Assembly: GCA_018136815.1 (NCBI GenBank) | Contig: CM030931.1 | Location: forward strand, 7,519,488 to 7,583,487 | Source: Isochrysis galbana | Lineage: Eukaryota > Haptophyta > Isochrysidales > Isochrysidaceae | Direction: 5' to 3' | Length of the DNA: 64,000 nucleotides | Part shown: one piece after another, positions 62,916 through 64,000 of the stretch | Position numbering within the stretch: the stretch's first letter is position 1 | Layout of the letters: the number at the start of each line of letters is the position of its first letter | Position numbers and translations under genes: made by a program | Notes under the pieces: model-generated | Told to the model about the DNA's origin: nothing | Seen by the model: only the letters and a program-made list of their open reading frames with translations | The model's database searches: none

Positions 62916-64000
62916 CTAGCACGAAGGTACAGCTTCAGCGGACGAGCACGCCACACCCCCTGCCATATACATCTCCAAAGGGGGAGGGGGCACCCCAAAT
63001 TTACTACTAATAATGCTCCCATAGAGACACGTGTGCATGTTCGTGAAAACATTCGCGACCCGTAGGTATCCTCCCACATCACGACGGAACGTTTGAACTG
63101 ACCGCGTCATATCCAGCCAGGGCCATAAATTCGATATCTTTCCGAAGCCCCATTCGACGCTTACGCGAGCCGGAGCCATTTGCTTATTGAAGTGAGCCTG
63201 CCACTGCGTGAGGTTGTTGCCTCGGTACATGCGGTATACATACGCGGACATGGGGTAGGCGGAGTCACCGAAGAGGCAAAACGTACGGCCGATACGTGCA
63301 CACACGCGCTGCATTATTTGCAAAATGCCTGAGCTCCGCAACACGAAGGAATCATGACGCGAACCGTGAATGGGGCCGTATGGCCAGGGCTGAATCCCAT
63401 TTGGGAAAACAATCCCTTGGATCTTCACACCATGACACCGCTTATGCCCAGAGTAGAATGGGGCCTGACCTCGCACGGGACGCGCAACCTTCCACAGCTT
63501 ACCATCAATGAAACCAATCAAATTGGGTAACGGAACACCGCATGCTGCCATGGCTTCCGAAAAGCGAGGAAACAAGCCAGCGAACGACGAGAAGCTTCGG
63601 GAATCTAGGAGGTGGGGAAATGTTTTGTGCACATGAATGACAACCGCGTTATGTGCAGCACTAATGGCTGCCTCACTGCGGCCAAGCTCCCATGTGAGCA
63701 TCACCGCAGCTCCTGAGGCCAGAAGGGAGTGAGCGTGTGAGAAGGAGTGCGCGGTGCTTGATGCGGCAGGTGAGAAAGCATCTATCTCACCTGCGTGCCT
63801 AAACCTGCGCAAGGTGATCAAGATGGCCTCCTCTCCACTCATCAGATGGCCTCCGCGCAGACGGAGGCCGGCAGGCATCTGGAGCGCATCAACAAAGCGC
63901 CGCAGGTCCTCAAGTCGCACGCCGAAGCGCGCGTACACATCGCGCACCACTACCTTCCTGCCCCCGCCAGCCCTCGCCGCCTCGAGCTCCAATCGCGCGA
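62916..64000 (-). CDS. PIF/Harbinger transposase (HARBI1-like), partial
   Basis: The frame ends at 62916 and is open to the window edge; the apparent first residue at 63992 is TTG, so the start lies outside or is the internal Met at about 63880. DDE_Tnp_4 features: PNLIGFIDGKLWKV (first Asp), FYSGHKRCHGVKIQGIVFPNGI, GPIHGSRHDSFVLRSSGI, FCLFGDSAYPMSAYV (second Asp) and RVSVEWGFGKISNLWPW (Glu). The catalytic residues look intact. The N-terminal part (SGEEAILITLRRFRHAGEID) resembles the helix-turn-helix of the family. No TIRs were identified. It could be active or a domesticated HARBI1-type gene. Confidence 0.88.
   Translation of the reverse strand, partial: ARLELEAARAGGGRKVVVRDVYARFGVRLEDLRRFVDALQMPAGLRLRGGHLMSGEEAILITLRRFRHAGEIDAFSPAASSTAHSFSHAHSLLASGAAVMLTWELGRSEAAISAAHNAVVIHVHKTFPHLLDSRSFSSFAGLFPRFSEAMAACGVPLPNLIGFIDGKLWKVARPVRGQAPFYSGHKRCHGVKIQGIVFPNGIQPWPYGPIHGSRHDSFVLRSSGILQIMQRVCARIGRTFCLFGDSAYPMSAYVYRMYRGNNLTQWQAHFNKQMAPARVSVEWGFGKISNLWPWLDMTRSVQTFRRDVGGYLRVANVFTNMHTCLYGSIISSKFGVPPPPLEMYMAGGVACSSAEAVPSC

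Overview
The window is nuclear DNA from a eukaryotic alga. Host genes have short GT-AG introns (about 90-380 bp) and mostly eukaryote-specific products: a Ste24 protease, Noc4, a RIB43A ciliary protein and a TraB protein. Plastid genes are nuclear: HCF136 and a one-helix chlorophyll-binding protein. Several plastid-type proteins start with an ER-type signal peptide, one with the cleavage context AAA-F-S, which suggests a complex plastid of red-algal origin. RIB43A implies a flagellate. A haptophyte is my best guess, with a pelagophyte or other ochrophyte as alternative; nothing here fixes the species.

Layout. 0-10 kb: TraB gene, ankyrin gene, decayed LINE-like ORF1 copy, gypsy integrase fragment, STEEP1/UPF0235 fusion gene. 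10-16 kb: a better LINE-like ORF1 copy, then HCF136 and the one-helix protein, transcribed divergently from one ~395-bp region. 16-28 kb: retroposons around a YrdC/Sua5 gene and the RIB43A gene, then a nested pile in which a gypsy pol gene and an old retroposon each carry younger insertions. 28-43 kb: NOC4, a perfect 322-bp tandem duplication, a VTT-domain membrane protein, a small secretory or plastid protein, a TIR transposon, a cytochrome b561 exon and a plastid-targeted protein of unknown function. 44-53 kb: one 1732-codon low-complexity gene with a C2-like N-terminus, and a six-exon STE24 protease. 54-64 kb: a composite retroposon, a GT25-type glycosyltransferase, a young internally deleted copia element nested in a MITE, ankyrin remnants, and a PIF/Harbinger transposase running off the window edge.

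The most unusual signal is a set of retroposons with a short hairpin at the 5' terminus. Five insertions have perfect or near-perfect 15-17 bp target-site duplications, and removing one restores an open gypsy reading frame. The hairpin stem sequence differs between families (arms CTATCAGT, CTATCTTT, CTATCGTT, AACTAAGT, CCTACTT, CCTATT) while pairing is kept. In LINE-like members the stem ends four bases before a conserved ATGGAGCGCG start. Many fragments keep this 5' end and lack the 3' part, the reverse of ordinary LINE truncation.

Exon boundaries were placed by eye from GT/AG sites, frame and family conservation; no search or alignment was run.
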